This document shows, piece by piece, positions 10,189-20,003 of a stretch of 64,000 nucleotides of DNA. How positions within the stretch are numbered: the first letter of the stretch is position 1; the number at the start of each line of letters is the position of its first letter. The DNA lies in NCBI RefSeq assembly GCF_029689945.1, contig NZ_CP121451.1, positions 496,001-560,000 on the forward strand, written 5' to 3'. The notes beneath the pieces were generated by a model. That model was not told the origin of the DNA and ran no database searches. It was given only the letters and a program-made list of their open reading frames with translations. A program made the translations under genes and the position numbers. This DNA is from Paenibacillus amylolyticus. GTDB taxonomy: Bacteria; Bacillota; Bacilli; Paenibacillales; Paenibacillaceae.

Positions 10189-10617
10189 CTAGGTAGTCGG
10201 CCCTTCTTCTCCCTGCCTCCACCACATGCCCTCCGATTTCGGACTGGTGTACTCAAATCCAAATTGAGCATACAGACGATCAGCCGGAACATCCGCCAGC
10301 AGACTAACCAAACCGCGGGCAGGTACAACGTCACGCAGATAATTCATAATCTCGCTCATGATCAGCTTTCCATAACCCATTCCCTGAAGATCCGGGTGTA
10401 CAGCAATATCGACGACCTGAAAGAAACAACCTCCATCTCCAATCACCCGCCCCATGCCTACCAGCATATCTTGCTCACGCAGACTTACCGCAAACAGACT
10501 ATTCGGCAGTCCAATCTCCGCCCCTTCCCTGCTCATTGGACTAAGACCCGCGATCTGCCGCAGAGCCAGATATTCCACCGCTGCGGGTGGTGTGTGTTCA
10601 ATATTCACTTGATCCAT
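10189..10617 (-). CDS. GNAT-family N-acetyltransferase
   Basis: A 142-residue acetyl-CoA-dependent acetyltransferase. Motif A is clear: VVDIAVHPDLQGMGYGKLIM, with the Q-x-x-G-x-G/A pyrophosphate loop, followed by FGFEY near the end. The start at MDQVNIEHTPP is preferred because AAAGGGGC lies just upstream; the reading frame stays open for 40 more residues without a ribosome site. The promoter region is shared with the divergent membrane-protein gene. Substrate unknown. Confidence 0.87.
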   Translation of the reverse strand: MDQVNIEHTPPAAVEYLALRQIAGLSPMSREGAEIGLPNSLFAVSLREQDMLVGMGRVIGDGGCFFQVVDIAVHPDLQGMGYGKLIMSEIMNYLRDVVPARGLVSLLADVPADRLYAQFGFEYTSPKSEGMWWRQGEEGPTT

Positions 10618-10728
10618 GAATTGTGCCCCTTTCTGCTTGAATTCATCTACTTCCTGTGTAATAGTGAGAGAAAGCTTACGTGAAACGTGTTTCATGATAC
10701 GTGAAGTTGCTGCAAAGGAGGAACAAGT

Positions 10729-11616
10729 GTGTTGCAAAGTTGGATTGAAGATCTAACATGGCGCCCAGGTGCTATGGCTGTGGTGCTTGGAGTCACGGCT
10801 CTGCTTCTGGGGATATACATATGGTCTGCCACTGAAGTTCGCCGGAGCCACGAAAGGCGAATGCGAAGGATACGAGATACATTATACATAAGTACAGCCC
10901 TCTTGGGACAACTTACCATCCAGGAAAAACGGAATGATGAACGTTCGGAACAAGAACATAACGATCTGATCACGGCAATGTTGGCCTGCAAAGCCGCATC
11001 CTTCCTTTCCCCTCAGCTACAGGACCAAATCCGTGACTGTATTAAGGAACATGACCCTGCCAGACTCGCTTTGATGCACAGAGCACTGGAGCGGGAATGC
11101 ACCGTATTATCGGATGAACTCAACCGGAGTACACATGCAGATCATTGGGGCACAGCAGTCTGGACCATCCTCCGACCCTTAGCCGAACCCGCAGCATTGG
11201 CAGCCACAGGATTGCTGGTTATAGATGTGGTAGTTCGTCAGCAAATACTGGACGTTCCTGTAAACTCATGGGACAATATCCTGCCATGGATTCGTGCGGC
11301 TTCCCTTATGATCACTATCATATATGGTTACCTGCTCTGGGCCAGCCCGCGTCGGGACAGGCCACGACCAGTAAACAAAATGCTCTCCTTGCTGATCGCG
11401 CTATGCTCCTTGCTCCATCTGATTGGACTTGTTGCCGCCCCCTATGCCCTGGGATTACAGTTGATTATATTCACATCGGGTTTCGCATTGAATGGGACAC
11501 GCTCTCGCAGTGATCGCCCCTACGCAGGACATACGGAGTTGGAACCAACGAAGCCGGTTTCTACGAAGTTAGAAGGGAATACACGTCGTACGTCTGGTAC
11601 CAACAACGACGAATAA
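10729..11616 (+). CDS. Hypothetical multi-pass membrane protein
   Basis: A 295-residue protein of unrecognised family starting with GTG, 8 bases after a strong AAAGGAGG. One membrane helix near residues 15-34 is followed by a charged, probably cytoplasmic helical stretch (35-140, rich in Arg/Glu and Gln). Three or four further helices lie between about 148 and 245. The tail is polar and disordered (Arg/Thr/Asn-rich). No enzymatic motif is seen. It is divergent from the acetyltransferase and followed by about 1 kb of non-coding DNA. Confidence 0.75.
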   Translation: MLQSWIEDLTWRPGAMAVVLGVTALLLGIYIWSATEVRRSHERRMRRIRDTLYISTALLGQLTIQEKRNDERSEQEHNDLITAMLACKAASFLSPQLQDQIRDCIKEHDPARLALMHRALERECTVLSDELNRSTHADHWGTAVWTILRPLAEPAALAATGLLVIDVVVRQQILDVPVNSWDNILPWIRAASLMITIIYGYLLWASPRRDRPRPVNKMLSLLIALCSLLHLIGLVAAPYALGLQLIIFTSGFALNGTRSRSDRPYAGHTELEPTKPVSTKLEGNTRRTSGTNNDE

Positions 11617-12128
11617 GTTACGCATTGGTTCCTTCCACAGCATGGATCTTAAATATCCACCTCGATAATACGAGACTCGTCCCCCTCGACTGGATTTTCA
11701 CCGATCAGGGGGTACGAGGCGTGTCTTCAAACGAAGCTATACGATGATCATTGTCAGCATGCAAAGAGTCTTGAGGTCCGTCTGGCTGATCCTATTGAAT
11801 AACCGGACCATTTTCTAAGGAACTCAGGACGGCTTATTTGACCTCTATGTCCTCTTTCAACATTGTAAAGAACATCAGACACGTTATTTTCTAAAATCGC
11901 TCTACAAAAATGCTGTAAAACGCCGTACACTCCAATATAACGTGTCTCAGATTCCTTAGATTTCTACGAACATTTCAAACCCTTGAATAAGATGCCTCAG
12001 ATTCGTTAGCGCGCACTCCATGCTCATGCCCTGTTCCAAGTGCGAGTGAGCGAACCACATCAGGTCCTTACCATACGAAGCGAGAATTTTTATTAGTAGT
12101 AGGAAAACAGGATGCTCCCTTTGCAACG

Positions 12129-12166
12129 TACTGCGTAACGCTTGTCCATACATGCGTTACGCAGTA
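12129..12166. promoter_or_regulatory. 13-bp perfect inverted repeat of unknown role
   Basis: TACTGCGTAACGC and GCGTTACGCAGTA separated by 12 bases, with no T-tract. It could be a protein-binding site or an RNA hairpin. No adjacent gene start explains it. Confidence 0.5.
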
Positions 12167-12258
12167 TGAAGCACGTTCCTTACGCTGGGCTCGTTTCATG
12201 CACACCTCGGCTGTCAGTCGGTTGGAGACACACTCTAAGTCATGCAAGACTATATGCA

Positions 12259-12299
12259 AAAAAAGGGCTGAAACTACATTAGTAGCTTCAGCCCTTTTC
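12259..12299. terminator. Bidirectional-looking hairpin terminator
   Basis: AAAAGGGCTGAA and TTCAGCCCTTTT enclose an inner CTA/TAG stem, A-rich on one side and T-rich on the other. It stands alone, about 650 bp after the membrane-protein gene. Confidence 0.75.
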
Positions 12300-12340
12300 C
12301 ATATTACGAATATGACTTGTGAAGAATTGAACCCTATAAA

Positions 12341-12592
12341 ACGAACTAACTTTACTAATTATACCAAAACGGAGTGGGCAGAAATAACGTGAAGAAGCGA
12401 AGCTACAAGTTTTCTCTACTTCGAAAGCATACGCTACGCCTAGAAGCTTTCGCCAGAAAGCTACTTCGGCACCATACGCTATCCCCGGATTTTTCCTTTG
12501 AACAAGGTAATCAAAAAATCTGGGGATAACAGTGATTAGAAGCTTATTCTGTCATCGAAGTGGCATGTGTAACATGCTCTAGTTCACTTTAA
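12341..12592 (+). repeat. Dispersed inverted-repeat element, copy B
   Basis: Same block order as copy A: AACGGAGTGGGCAGAAATAA, GAAGAAGCGAAGCTAC, two hairpin units (AGCTTTCGCCAGAAAGCT in the second), then a stem GGATTTTT/AAAAATC flanked by CCCC/GGGG, and a 3' block with TCTGTCATCGAAGTGGCATG ending in TAGTTCACTTT. It lies between the terminator and the 3' end of the phosphatase gene. Confidence 0.65.
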
Positions 12593-12621
12593 ATAATAGA
12601 TCATTACTTTAATTACTTCAT

Positions 12622-15331
12622 TTATTTGGCTACAGCATGGGCGATGATCCGACCTTTTTCATAAGTGACCGTAACGTCATAACCATCTGCGGTTACACTG
12701 TCGAATTCACCTGTAATCCCATTAGCGGTGATTAACGTTATATCTTTGGAGCCTTCAATCTTATGGTTGGACAAGTCGAGCTTGAGACTTCCTCCATCAA
12801 TGTAGAGCTTTCTGCCAACATTCAGTTGACTGTTGTCACCATCCACAACCAATTCCAGGGTACCCTTATCCATGGTGAAGTTTCTATTCAAGGTTAATGC
12901 GCCATCGACATTCACAACAACGGTTCCATCTTCCACGTACAGATCACCTGTACCAAAAGCCGTTGCGGATTCGGCTACCAGCGTTCCTGCTTGCAGCAAG
13001 GTTCCGCCTGTGTAGCTATTTTTCCCGGTCAGTGTAAGGGTTCCTGTTCCCTTTTTCGTGAGCATTCCACTGCCAGTGATATCATTTCTCCACCAGTCTT
13101 CTGCATTAAACCGTCCTTTGGAAGCATCCATATCCACAGTTACATTGTTCAAGAATGCACCGTATCCATCCGCAGCCGTAACCAGATCAATTCTACCCCA
13201 GCCCTTGGATTCATCCAGTACAGGATATCCAGAGTCAATGGATGTTGTATACAATACCTGTCTGCGCTGCTCATCGGTTAAATATGGTTGACGCGTTTCC
13301 AACAGAGCTTCTGCTCCTTGCGGTACAACGGGAGCCAAACCTTTGGTTCCTGTTTGCGGCAGACCGTAAGTCATCTTCTCTCTATAGAAGGCTTTGTTGG
13401 CATCATGATCTTCCCATTTGTGTTCATCGTAAGCACTCTTGAACGTGTAATCTTCGGTTACGGTGTGTGCATACTCATACAGACTCATGTTTTGTTCCTT
13501 GGCTGCAGCTCCAAATACTTCTCCTGCATTCTCATAGCCTTTCGCTAACACTTCTTTGTTCTCAGCCTTATTAAGTGCATATGCCGCCATGGCTGTGGAT
13601 TGTATTCTTCCTCCTATAACATCAAGTGGTGAGTGCATGCCCGTTACGACTCGATTCTCGCCCAATTGAGCTGCTCTCGTTAACAATTCAGAGAAACGTT
13701 CTGGCGTAGCGTATGCCAAAGGATATACGGATAAGTAAGCTGCACTGGTATGTCCGCTCGGAAATCCGCCATCTTTTCCTCTCCCATCCTCAGCGATTCG
13801 TTTGACATAGGTTAACGCAGGGATAAGCTTAACGTTGGTTTCGTATTGCTGGTATTGTCTTTCTCCTGTTGATTTGATGCCTCCTGAAGCCAGAGGTACT
13901 TCTTTTTCTCACCTTCGCCCAAGGTTTCCCATACCGGCAGTCCTTTGCTGTCAACAACTTCTTTCACTTCTCCATTGGAATTCATTCTCCACGGTCTAGG
14001 GGATGAGTAGAAATATTTAGAGGGATTGGATGAGGCAGGAATTTTGAATCGAACCAGATCAATCAGATGCACCAAGTCTGAAAGCTCCGTTTGTGCTTCC
14101 CAATCTCCAATACCCTGGCTTTCATCTTCCACAGTTTCTTCGGTCAGAACCACATTCATCTCGTCTACCGTTCGTTCAACGTTTGTCTTTGGCTTGATGA
14201 TATCTACATATGTGTTAGCCAACGGACCCAAGCCCTCCATCACGCTATAGATCTTATCTCTTTGGTCATCATAATAGGCTGCCAATGTCTCTTCAGCCGT
14301 GCGATTTTGCGTGACCTTTTCTACATATCTGATATTGGCTTCCCAAGTCGCTTTGTTTCGGATCTCTTCATTTGCATATGTTTTCTGATCAGCGACGGGT
14401 ACGGTTGGATCATTCTTAAAGCCATCATAATAGGGGACGGTCCGTCTCCATACTTGGCATTCTTTCCGTCAGCTCCAATTTGGGTTGCCGCTGTCCCATC
14501 TCTCCAATCCGCCTGGTTCATGGACCACACTTGATCAAAACCATCCAAAATATCAATAAACGGATTCGTTGCCGCAATATTTTTCAACGTGTCGTCTCCA
14601 GCATTGGCTCCGTCCTTCACGGCGGACAAGCGCGCTTCGTCTGCTGGAGGATTCACATTCAGTACGGCTGCTGTTCCTTTTGGCTTAGCTGGTTTGGCAG
14701 CTGTAGTCACATCTGTTTCTACTGCCTTAACGAGCGCAGACACGGCTTCGGCACGCGTAATGGAACGAAGCGGTTTGAAGCTTCCATCCGCATATCCAGA
14801 GATAATTTTCGCTGCAGCCGCTCCACCTACTGCCGCCTTGCTCCACGCCGCAATAGACGATGAATCGCTAAAGATATTCGCAGCTGTTTCATTGGACTCC
14901 AGATTCAAAATGCCGGCGATCACTTTAGCTGCTTCCTGACGGGTGATCGGATCTTGCGGCTTCATCGTGCCATCGGTGTATCCATCTATATATCCATTCG
15001 CATTTGCAATAGAAATGGCTTCATAATACCATGCACTCTCAGACACATCGTTGAAGGTAATTTGAGCTTGTCCGGTATATCCAAAAGCACCGTTTACCAA
15101 ATTCATAAATTCGGCTCTGGTAATGTACGTGTTCGGTTTGAATGAACGATCCAGGTAGCCTCGAATTAATCCTTCATCACCCCATGCTTGAATATTCGCT
15201 TCCGCCCAGTGTCCCTTGATATCAGAGAACTGAATCTTCTGATCAGCTGCAAAACTCTTCTCTGCAAATGTCGGACCTACCATAGACAACATCAGAAGTA
15301 ATGCCAGTGACTTTTTAAGTGGTTTTCTCAT
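12622..15331 (-). CDS. SLH-anchored PAP2 phosphatase with autotransporter-type beta repeat (two frameshifts)
   Basis: Secreted, cell-wall-bound phosphatase of about 900 residues. Signal peptide (MRKPLKKSLALLLML...), then three SLH domains (FSDIKGHWAEANIQ, FNDVSESAWYYEAI, SDSSSIAAWSKAAV, each ending in a TRAE- or TRQE-type motif) that bind secondary wall polymer. The PAP2 core shows all three signatures: KYFYSSPRP (KX6RP), PSGHT, and RVVTGMHSPLDVIGG. The C-terminal part contains a PATR-like repeat (GTGTLTLTGKNSYTGGTLLQAGTL). Frames break at a G-run at 14433-14436 and at 13860-13862; one base added at each restores continuity. The start is ambiguous: this ATG, or a TTG 9 bases upstream that is better spaced to GGGAG. 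Confidence 0.85.
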
Positions 15332-15388
15332 GGCTTGCAAATACACGCTCCCATTATGGTAAATTATTTTTTGCTCCTCCATCTGCAA

Positions 15389-15694
15389 ATGAGTAAGAAA
15401 GTCTCTATACAGATGTCTGATCTGCCGTTACTGTAGCATTAGAGAACGTTTCGCATCTATAGAACATATTCCGTTTTATATCAATATCGTACGTTTTGAT
15501 GATTTCTGCCCTAAAAAACTAGAGTAGAACCTACTTTCGTTAAATATGATATTTTTTTATGTAAACGCTTTATTAAATGCATGTAAAATGTAAAGGGGGA
15601 GTTTGTTAAATTTCGGTCAACATGATTTTCTTGTCCTTGGCCTGCTATATAATGATGAAGTTGTTTAGAAATAAGGAATGAAGGGAGATAAAGA
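15389..15694. promoter_or_regulatory. Divergent regulatory region with a possible cre site
   Basis: Between the phosphatase (minus) and AraC gene (plus). At 15560-15573 TGTAAACGCTTTAT matches the CcpA operator (TGWAARCGYTWWCW-like) except near the end. A TATAAT box is visible at about 15648-15653. Catabolite control of the pair is inference. Confidence 0.45.
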
Positions 15695-18016
15695 ATGCGT
15701 ATGCCATTTCAGTCTGTGAGATCCAAAATGGTTCTTTCCTACCTCGCTGTTGTTCTTGTCATTGCGCTTCTTTTCGGCTCTATTTTCTATCTCTTCTTCT
15801 CCCATCAATACAGCAAAGAGATCCGAATCAATAATCAATTGTCGCTGAAAAGCACGGTCAATACCATTGAGAGCTCCGTGATCCAGAAGGTGAATCAGGT
15901 CTATCTGTCCCTGGCACTCGGTAACGCTGCAAATATCAATTTGGATAGCTTAAAAGGAAATCACAGCAAAATTCTGGACATTGAACAGTCCCTCAAAAAT
16001 ATGGTGCAAAATTATTCCGATCTCATTGAAGCCATTCATGTGTACGATACGAAGAACCACTTCATCGTCTCATCTGTATATGGACTATTGCTCGATGAGG
16101 ACACACCTTCGCGTGTGGATCATACAACGGATTGGATTGCTGCGATGAAAGAGACTCCAGAAAGTTCCTTATGGATGAAGACTCGCATGGTGCCTCAGGA
16201 TGCTTATATCAAATCACGGGAACAGAACAACATGAGTCCTCTCATTTCCTATGTCCACAGTTATCCGTTTCAATCGTCTGGACAAGACAGCAAAGCCTTG
16301 ATTGCGATTGATATCAAAGAATCAGCAATCAGTCAGATCATTAAAAACATGCTCCCTGCTGACTATGCCAATACATTAATCATCGATCAGGATGGAACCG
16401 TCATCTCAGCCGCAGACAAAACGTTGATCGGCACCTTCACGGAGGAAAATCTGACGCAGTCACTCCTTTCCTATCCTTCTTCAGATGAGAGCTTCACGCC
16501 TGTATTTAACTATGACTCTCATGTCGTAACCCAAGATCAATTTAAAGGAAACGCATGGAGAATCTACACGACCACGCCCAATAAAAGCTTCTACTATAAG
16601 CTGGATAGCTTGAAGGAGATTTCGGTTCTTCTCGGCTTATTGGCTGTTGCGGTTGGGATCGCGATGTCGTCCATCTTCACCAGGGCCAACTATAGTCCTC
16701 TCAAACGAATTCTGAACAACATCAAGAGCCGGATGGACAGCCCTACCAGCTCAAAACAGGACGAATACCGATTTATCGATACAACCATTAACCGTCTGTC
16801 CAATAAAGTCGATAGCCTTGAAGAAACGCTCCAGGCCAATCATAAGATGATTAAGCATAGTATCATGCTGAACATGTTAAATAATCGATTCACCCCAGAG
16901 GAGCTTACGGAACAACTGCAATCTGTTCATATTTCAATGGCGTATACTCGCTTCCGCTGCATCGTCATTGACCCGGTCAATGAGAAGTGGAAGGATCTGC
17001 AGCCACGACAGTTGCAGCATACGTTGTACACGATGATCCAGCAACTGGAGCTGGCAGAGATGGAAGGAACTCAACTGCTGGCAGAGGAATTGCAGGATCA
17101 CAAAATAGCAGTGATTATCTGTACCAACCAATCCGAAGAACCTCTCTCTGATCACATTGTGGACTTCATTCACACGGAGGCAAGAACGAGATTCGGTCTG
17201 GATTTTGTGCTATCACTGGGTGGATGGGTAGAGCATTTCACAGAGATTCACACAAGCTATCATCAGGCGAATGCCTTGATTCGATACAGCTATTTCTTTC
17301 CCGATCAGTCTGCCATTCAGGATCTGGATCTGCTGAACAGGGAAACGAGCAGCTTGGAAATTCCGGACTCATACCTCGTGAATTTTGAGAAGAAATTGCA
17401 GACTCGGGATATACACGGCACAGTCCAGGCTATTCAAGAGTTGGTCACTCAGATTAAAGCAGGTATGTATTCAGCCGAATACAGTCGGATCATATTACTC
17501 AAGACGGTCTCCATATACTCTGAATGTATTCATCAGGTACGTTGGCAGCCCACCGAGGCCAGCACATTGAGTCTGTACAAGCAATTTTCATTGTTCTACA
17601 ATATCAACCGCTATTCAGAGTGGATGATTCACCTCGTGACCGAATTTGTGATGCATATGGAGAAGCGAAGCGAGGTACGAAGCGTGGATACCATCTCGGC
17701 TGTCAAAACCTATATTCAAGAGAACTTATCAGGTGATCTCACGCTCGATCATGTCTCAGAGCAAGTATTCATCAGCCCTAAATATCTCAGTAAACTCTTC
17801 AAGGAAGAAACCGGGATTGTCTATTCGGAGTATGTTACGAACCAGAGGATGGAACGCGCACGAGAGCTGATGACGCAACGCGAAATTACGGTTGAGCAGG
17901 TCGCAAATACAGTCGGTTACCGTACCCCTGCCTATTTCATTAAGAAGTTCAAAGAAATTCACGGCTGGACACCCAAAAACTTCATGCGCAGTCTAATGGA
18001 ACAGGGATCTATATAG
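15695..18016 (+). CDS. Membrane-bound AraC-family sensor-regulator (YesN/YtdP type)
   Basis: A 773-residue one-component regulator. TM1 lies near residues 14-34, followed by an extracellular Cache-like sensor of about 260 residues, TM2 near 303-322, a cytoplasmic linker, and a C-terminal pair of AraC helix-turn-helix motifs (LTLDHVSEQVFISPKYLSKL and ITVEQVANTVGYRTPAYFIKKF). AGGGAG precedes the ATG. Regulators of this architecture usually control the sugar-binding lipoprotein and ABC permeases next door; here only the lipoprotein follows. The stop codon lies within the terminal inverted repeat of element copy C, so the extreme C terminus may have been altered by its insertion. Confidence 0.92.
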   Translation: MRMPFQSVRSKMVLSYLAVVLVIALLFGSIFYLFFSHQYSKEIRINNQLSLKSTVNTIESSVIQKVNQVYLSLALGNAANINLDSLKGNHSKILDIEQSLKNMVQNYSDLIEAIHVYDTKNHFIVSSVYGLLLDEDTPSRVDHTTDWIAAMKETPESSLWMKTRMVPQDAYIKSREQNNMSPLISYVHSYPFQSSGQDSKALIAIDIKESAISQIIKNMLPADYANTLIIDQDGTVISAADKTLIGTFTEENLTQSLLSYPSSDESFTPVFNYDSHVVTQDQFKGNAWRIYTTTPNKSFYYKLDSLKEISVLLGLLAVAVGIAMSSIFTRANYSPLKRILNNIKSRMDSPTSSKQDEYRFIDTTINRLSNKVDSLEETLQANHKMIKHSIMLNMLNNRFTPEELTEQLQSVHISMAYTRFRCIVIDPVNEKWKDLQPRQLQHTLYTMIQQLELAEMEGTQLLAEELQDHKIAVIICTNQSEEPLSDHIVDFIHTEARTRFGLDFVLSLGGWVEHFTEIHTSYHQANALIRYSYFFPDQSAIQDLDLLNRETSSLEIPDSYLVNFEKKLQTRDIHGTVQAIQELVTQIKAGMYSAEYSRIILLKTVSIYSECIHQVRWQPTEASTLSLYKQFSLFYNINRYSEWMIHLVTEFVMHMEKRSEVRSVDTISAVKTYIQENLSGDLTLDHVSEQVFISPKYLSKLFKEETGIVYSEYVTNQRMERARELMTQREITVEQVANTVGYRTPAYFIKKFKEIHGWTPKNFMRSLMEQGSI

Positions 18017-18240
18017 GTTCAATTAGGAATATTTACACGGACACTCCGATGACAGAGCAACCTTCCGATCGCTGTTATTCCCAGATTTCTTTCAATTCCT
18101 CTTCTAAGGGGGAAATCCGTGAATAAAGGCGAGGCGTATGCTTACGATGCAGCTTTCTTTCAGAAAGCTTTTAGCTTCGATTCTTCAGGTTCTTTCTGTC
18201 CTCTCCGTTATTGTGTAAATGTTAAATTGAACCTATATAG
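18009..18240 (-). repeat. Dispersed inverted-repeat element, copy C (MITE-like)
   Basis: A 232-bp element with long terminal inverted repeats: CTATATAGGTTCAATT at the left and AATTGAACCTATATAG at the right are perfect complements, and a second matched word TTTACAC/GTGTAAA follows inside. Read on the minus strand it has the same block order as copies A and B with a single hairpin unit (AGCTTTCTGAAAGAAAGCT). It overlaps the stop codon of the AraC gene and separates it from the lipoprotein gene. Confidence 0.8.
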
Positions 18241-18267
18241 AATTTTAAATTAATAAAGGAGCTGCTG

Positions 18268-19905
18268 ATGAACCTTAACCTTTCAAGAAAGTTATGTCTA
18301 TTGATTGCTACATCTATTCTTATAGGATTGATGAGCGGTTGTACCATTCTAAACACAGAAACGGCACAAGGGCAGCAGCAGGACCATCTGACAAACCCTG
18401 AGAAGGAAGCTCCAGCGTATACGATATCCTGGACCATGCATCAAAATATCCCTGTTCCTGAGGACGCGGAGATGATTGCCTATATTGAGGATCGGTTTGA
18501 TGTTGATCTGGAGGTATGGAACCTTGAAAACAAGCGGTACGAGGAACTGCTGGATCTGAAGCTTGCTCAAGGGAAAATACCCGATCTGTTTCGAATCAGA
18601 CAACCGCATGATCTGCTTAAATATCAAATGCAAGGGGTCTTGGCGGAAATTTCCCCGGAAGTACTTGAACAATATGCCCCTAATATCGTACAGCGAATTC
18701 GCGATTATGATTCACGCTACTTGGCGTACGGAAAAATAAACGGTTCCTTATATGGAATACCGGCTATCAATGAGACCAACATCTATCGAACTCCTGTCGT
18801 ATACCGAGAGGATTGGCTTAAGAAGTTAGGGCTGGACGTTCCAAAGACATTGGATGAATTTGAAACGGTCATGTATGCTTTTGCCAAGGATGACCCGGAC
18901 GGGAACGGCAAACCGGATACATATGGCCTATCCAGAGAGGGTTTAAATGTGGTTTTTGGCGCTTTTGGACAGTCCGTTTTCACCGAGCAGCTGTATTTTA
19001 ACGACAAAAACAACCAACTCGTAATTGGCGCTTTGGAGCCTGAGATGAAAAAAGCCCTGACTTATATGCAAAAATGGTATCGGGACGGGATTATCGACCC
19101 TGAGTTCATAACCGGTGAAAACAAAGGCGGCTATAAACATCTATCTCATGCTTTTATTAATGGAAAAATTGGGATGACCTCGATGGGTAACTATTATCAT
19201 TGGAATCAAGCGGGGGATTACAGTGTCCTCGATGAAAATGGCCAAGAGACCCCAGTGGAACCCTCGTTCAATGTCAGTGAGCTGCTCCAGAAGAACGCAA
19301 CCGCAGAGGTTGTATTTGGTTCTCCTGTTATTGGTCCGGATGGACGTAGCGGTTCAAAGGGGAACAATCTGCTGATGAATTTTATTGCTATAGGTGCTGA
19401 GGCTGCGAAGGAGCCGGGTAAACTGGAGAAAATTTTGCAGATACTCGATTATGTAAGTGCCAACCCCGATCCGGCGGAGCAGATCAAAATGGAGTATGGC
19501 CTTCCAGGAAAACACTGGGATTGGAACGCTAAAGCTTCAACATCATTTCACTTACTTCCTCCATATAACCGAATGGAGAATTATATGAACATGATCGGCT
19601 CAAGTATTGGCATGACGGTTCCAGGTGCACCATCCGACAAACGTGAACAATGGGCTGCATCTTCCGGGTTGACGGAGAATGGAATCTATAACCGCCTGGA
19701 GGTTGCAACCCCTGCCCTGATTCAATATTCATCTGAATTGATTCGCATGAGAGACAGAGCGTACATCTCCATCATCACCGGGGATCAACCTGTGGGATAT
19801 TTCGATACTTTTGTGGAAGAATTTAAGGATGCAGGTGGGCAACAGGTGCTGCTTGAAGCAAATGAGTGGTATATAGCGTATCAGGAAACCAGTCACGCGC
19901 AATAG
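18268..19905 (+). CDS. Extracellular solute-binding lipoprotein (sugar ABC family, LplA-like)
   Basis: A 545-residue lipoprotein, long for the family but typical of Paenibacillus oligosaccharide-binding proteins. Signal peptide ends in LMSGC at about residue 25. Family blocks include YEELLDLKLAQGKIPDLF, a Ca-binding-like loop DDPDGNGKPDTYGLS, ALTYMQKWYRDGIIDPEF, and FINGKIGMTSMGNYYHW. AAGGAG lies 5 bases before the ATG. It follows the AraC sensor gene, separated by element copy C. No permeases lie downstream, so it must use permeases encoded elsewhere or act as a sensor ligand carrier (inference). Confidence 0.9.
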   Translation: MNLNLSRKLCLLIATSILIGLMSGCTILNTETAQGQQQDHLTNPEKEAPAYTISWTMHQNIPVPEDAEMIAYIEDRFDVDLEVWNLENKRYEELLDLKLAQGKIPDLFRIRQPHDLLKYQMQGVLAEISPEVLEQYAPNIVQRIRDYDSRYLAYGKINGSLYGIPAINETNIYRTPVVYREDWLKKLGLDVPKTLDEFETVMYAFAKDDPDGNGKPDTYGLSREGLNVVFGAFGQSVFTEQLYFNDKNNQLVIGALEPEMKKALTYMQKWYRDGIIDPEFITGENKGGYKHLSHAFINGKIGMTSMGNYYHWNQAGDYSVLDENGQETPVEPSFNVSELLQKNATAEVVFGSPVIGPDGRSGSKGNNLLMNFIAIGAEAAKEPGKLEKILQILDYVSANPDPAEQIKMEYGLPGKHWDWNAKASTSFHLLPPYNRMENYMNMIGSSIGMTVPGAPSDKREQWAASSGLTENGIYNRLEVATPALIQYSSELIRMRDRAYISIITGDQPVGYFDTFVEEFKDAGGQQVLLEANEWYIAYQETSHAQ

Positions 19906-20003
19906 GCAGGGTCGTTTTGAATCATACCTCTGCTATCCGTTTCCGGAATATACATGTGTATTTCGATGCGCCCCTCCTTGCTTCCCTGACGCCACGTCAC
20001 TCT

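Larger units (their letters stand above)
11617..12621. other. Long intergenic region with repeats and hairpins
   Basis: About 1 kb without a credible gene. It holds TAACGAA-type repeat ends (11873-12010), a 13-bp palindrome (12129-12166), a strong hairpin terminator (12259-12299) and copy B of the dispersed element (12341-12592). Short ORFs here lack ribosome sites. Confidence 0.7.

Noticed and set aside
12068..12259. 63-codon minus-strand ORF near the 13-bp palindrome
   Set aside because: No ribosome site, no hydrophobic or repeat pattern, and it runs over the palindrome and terminator region.
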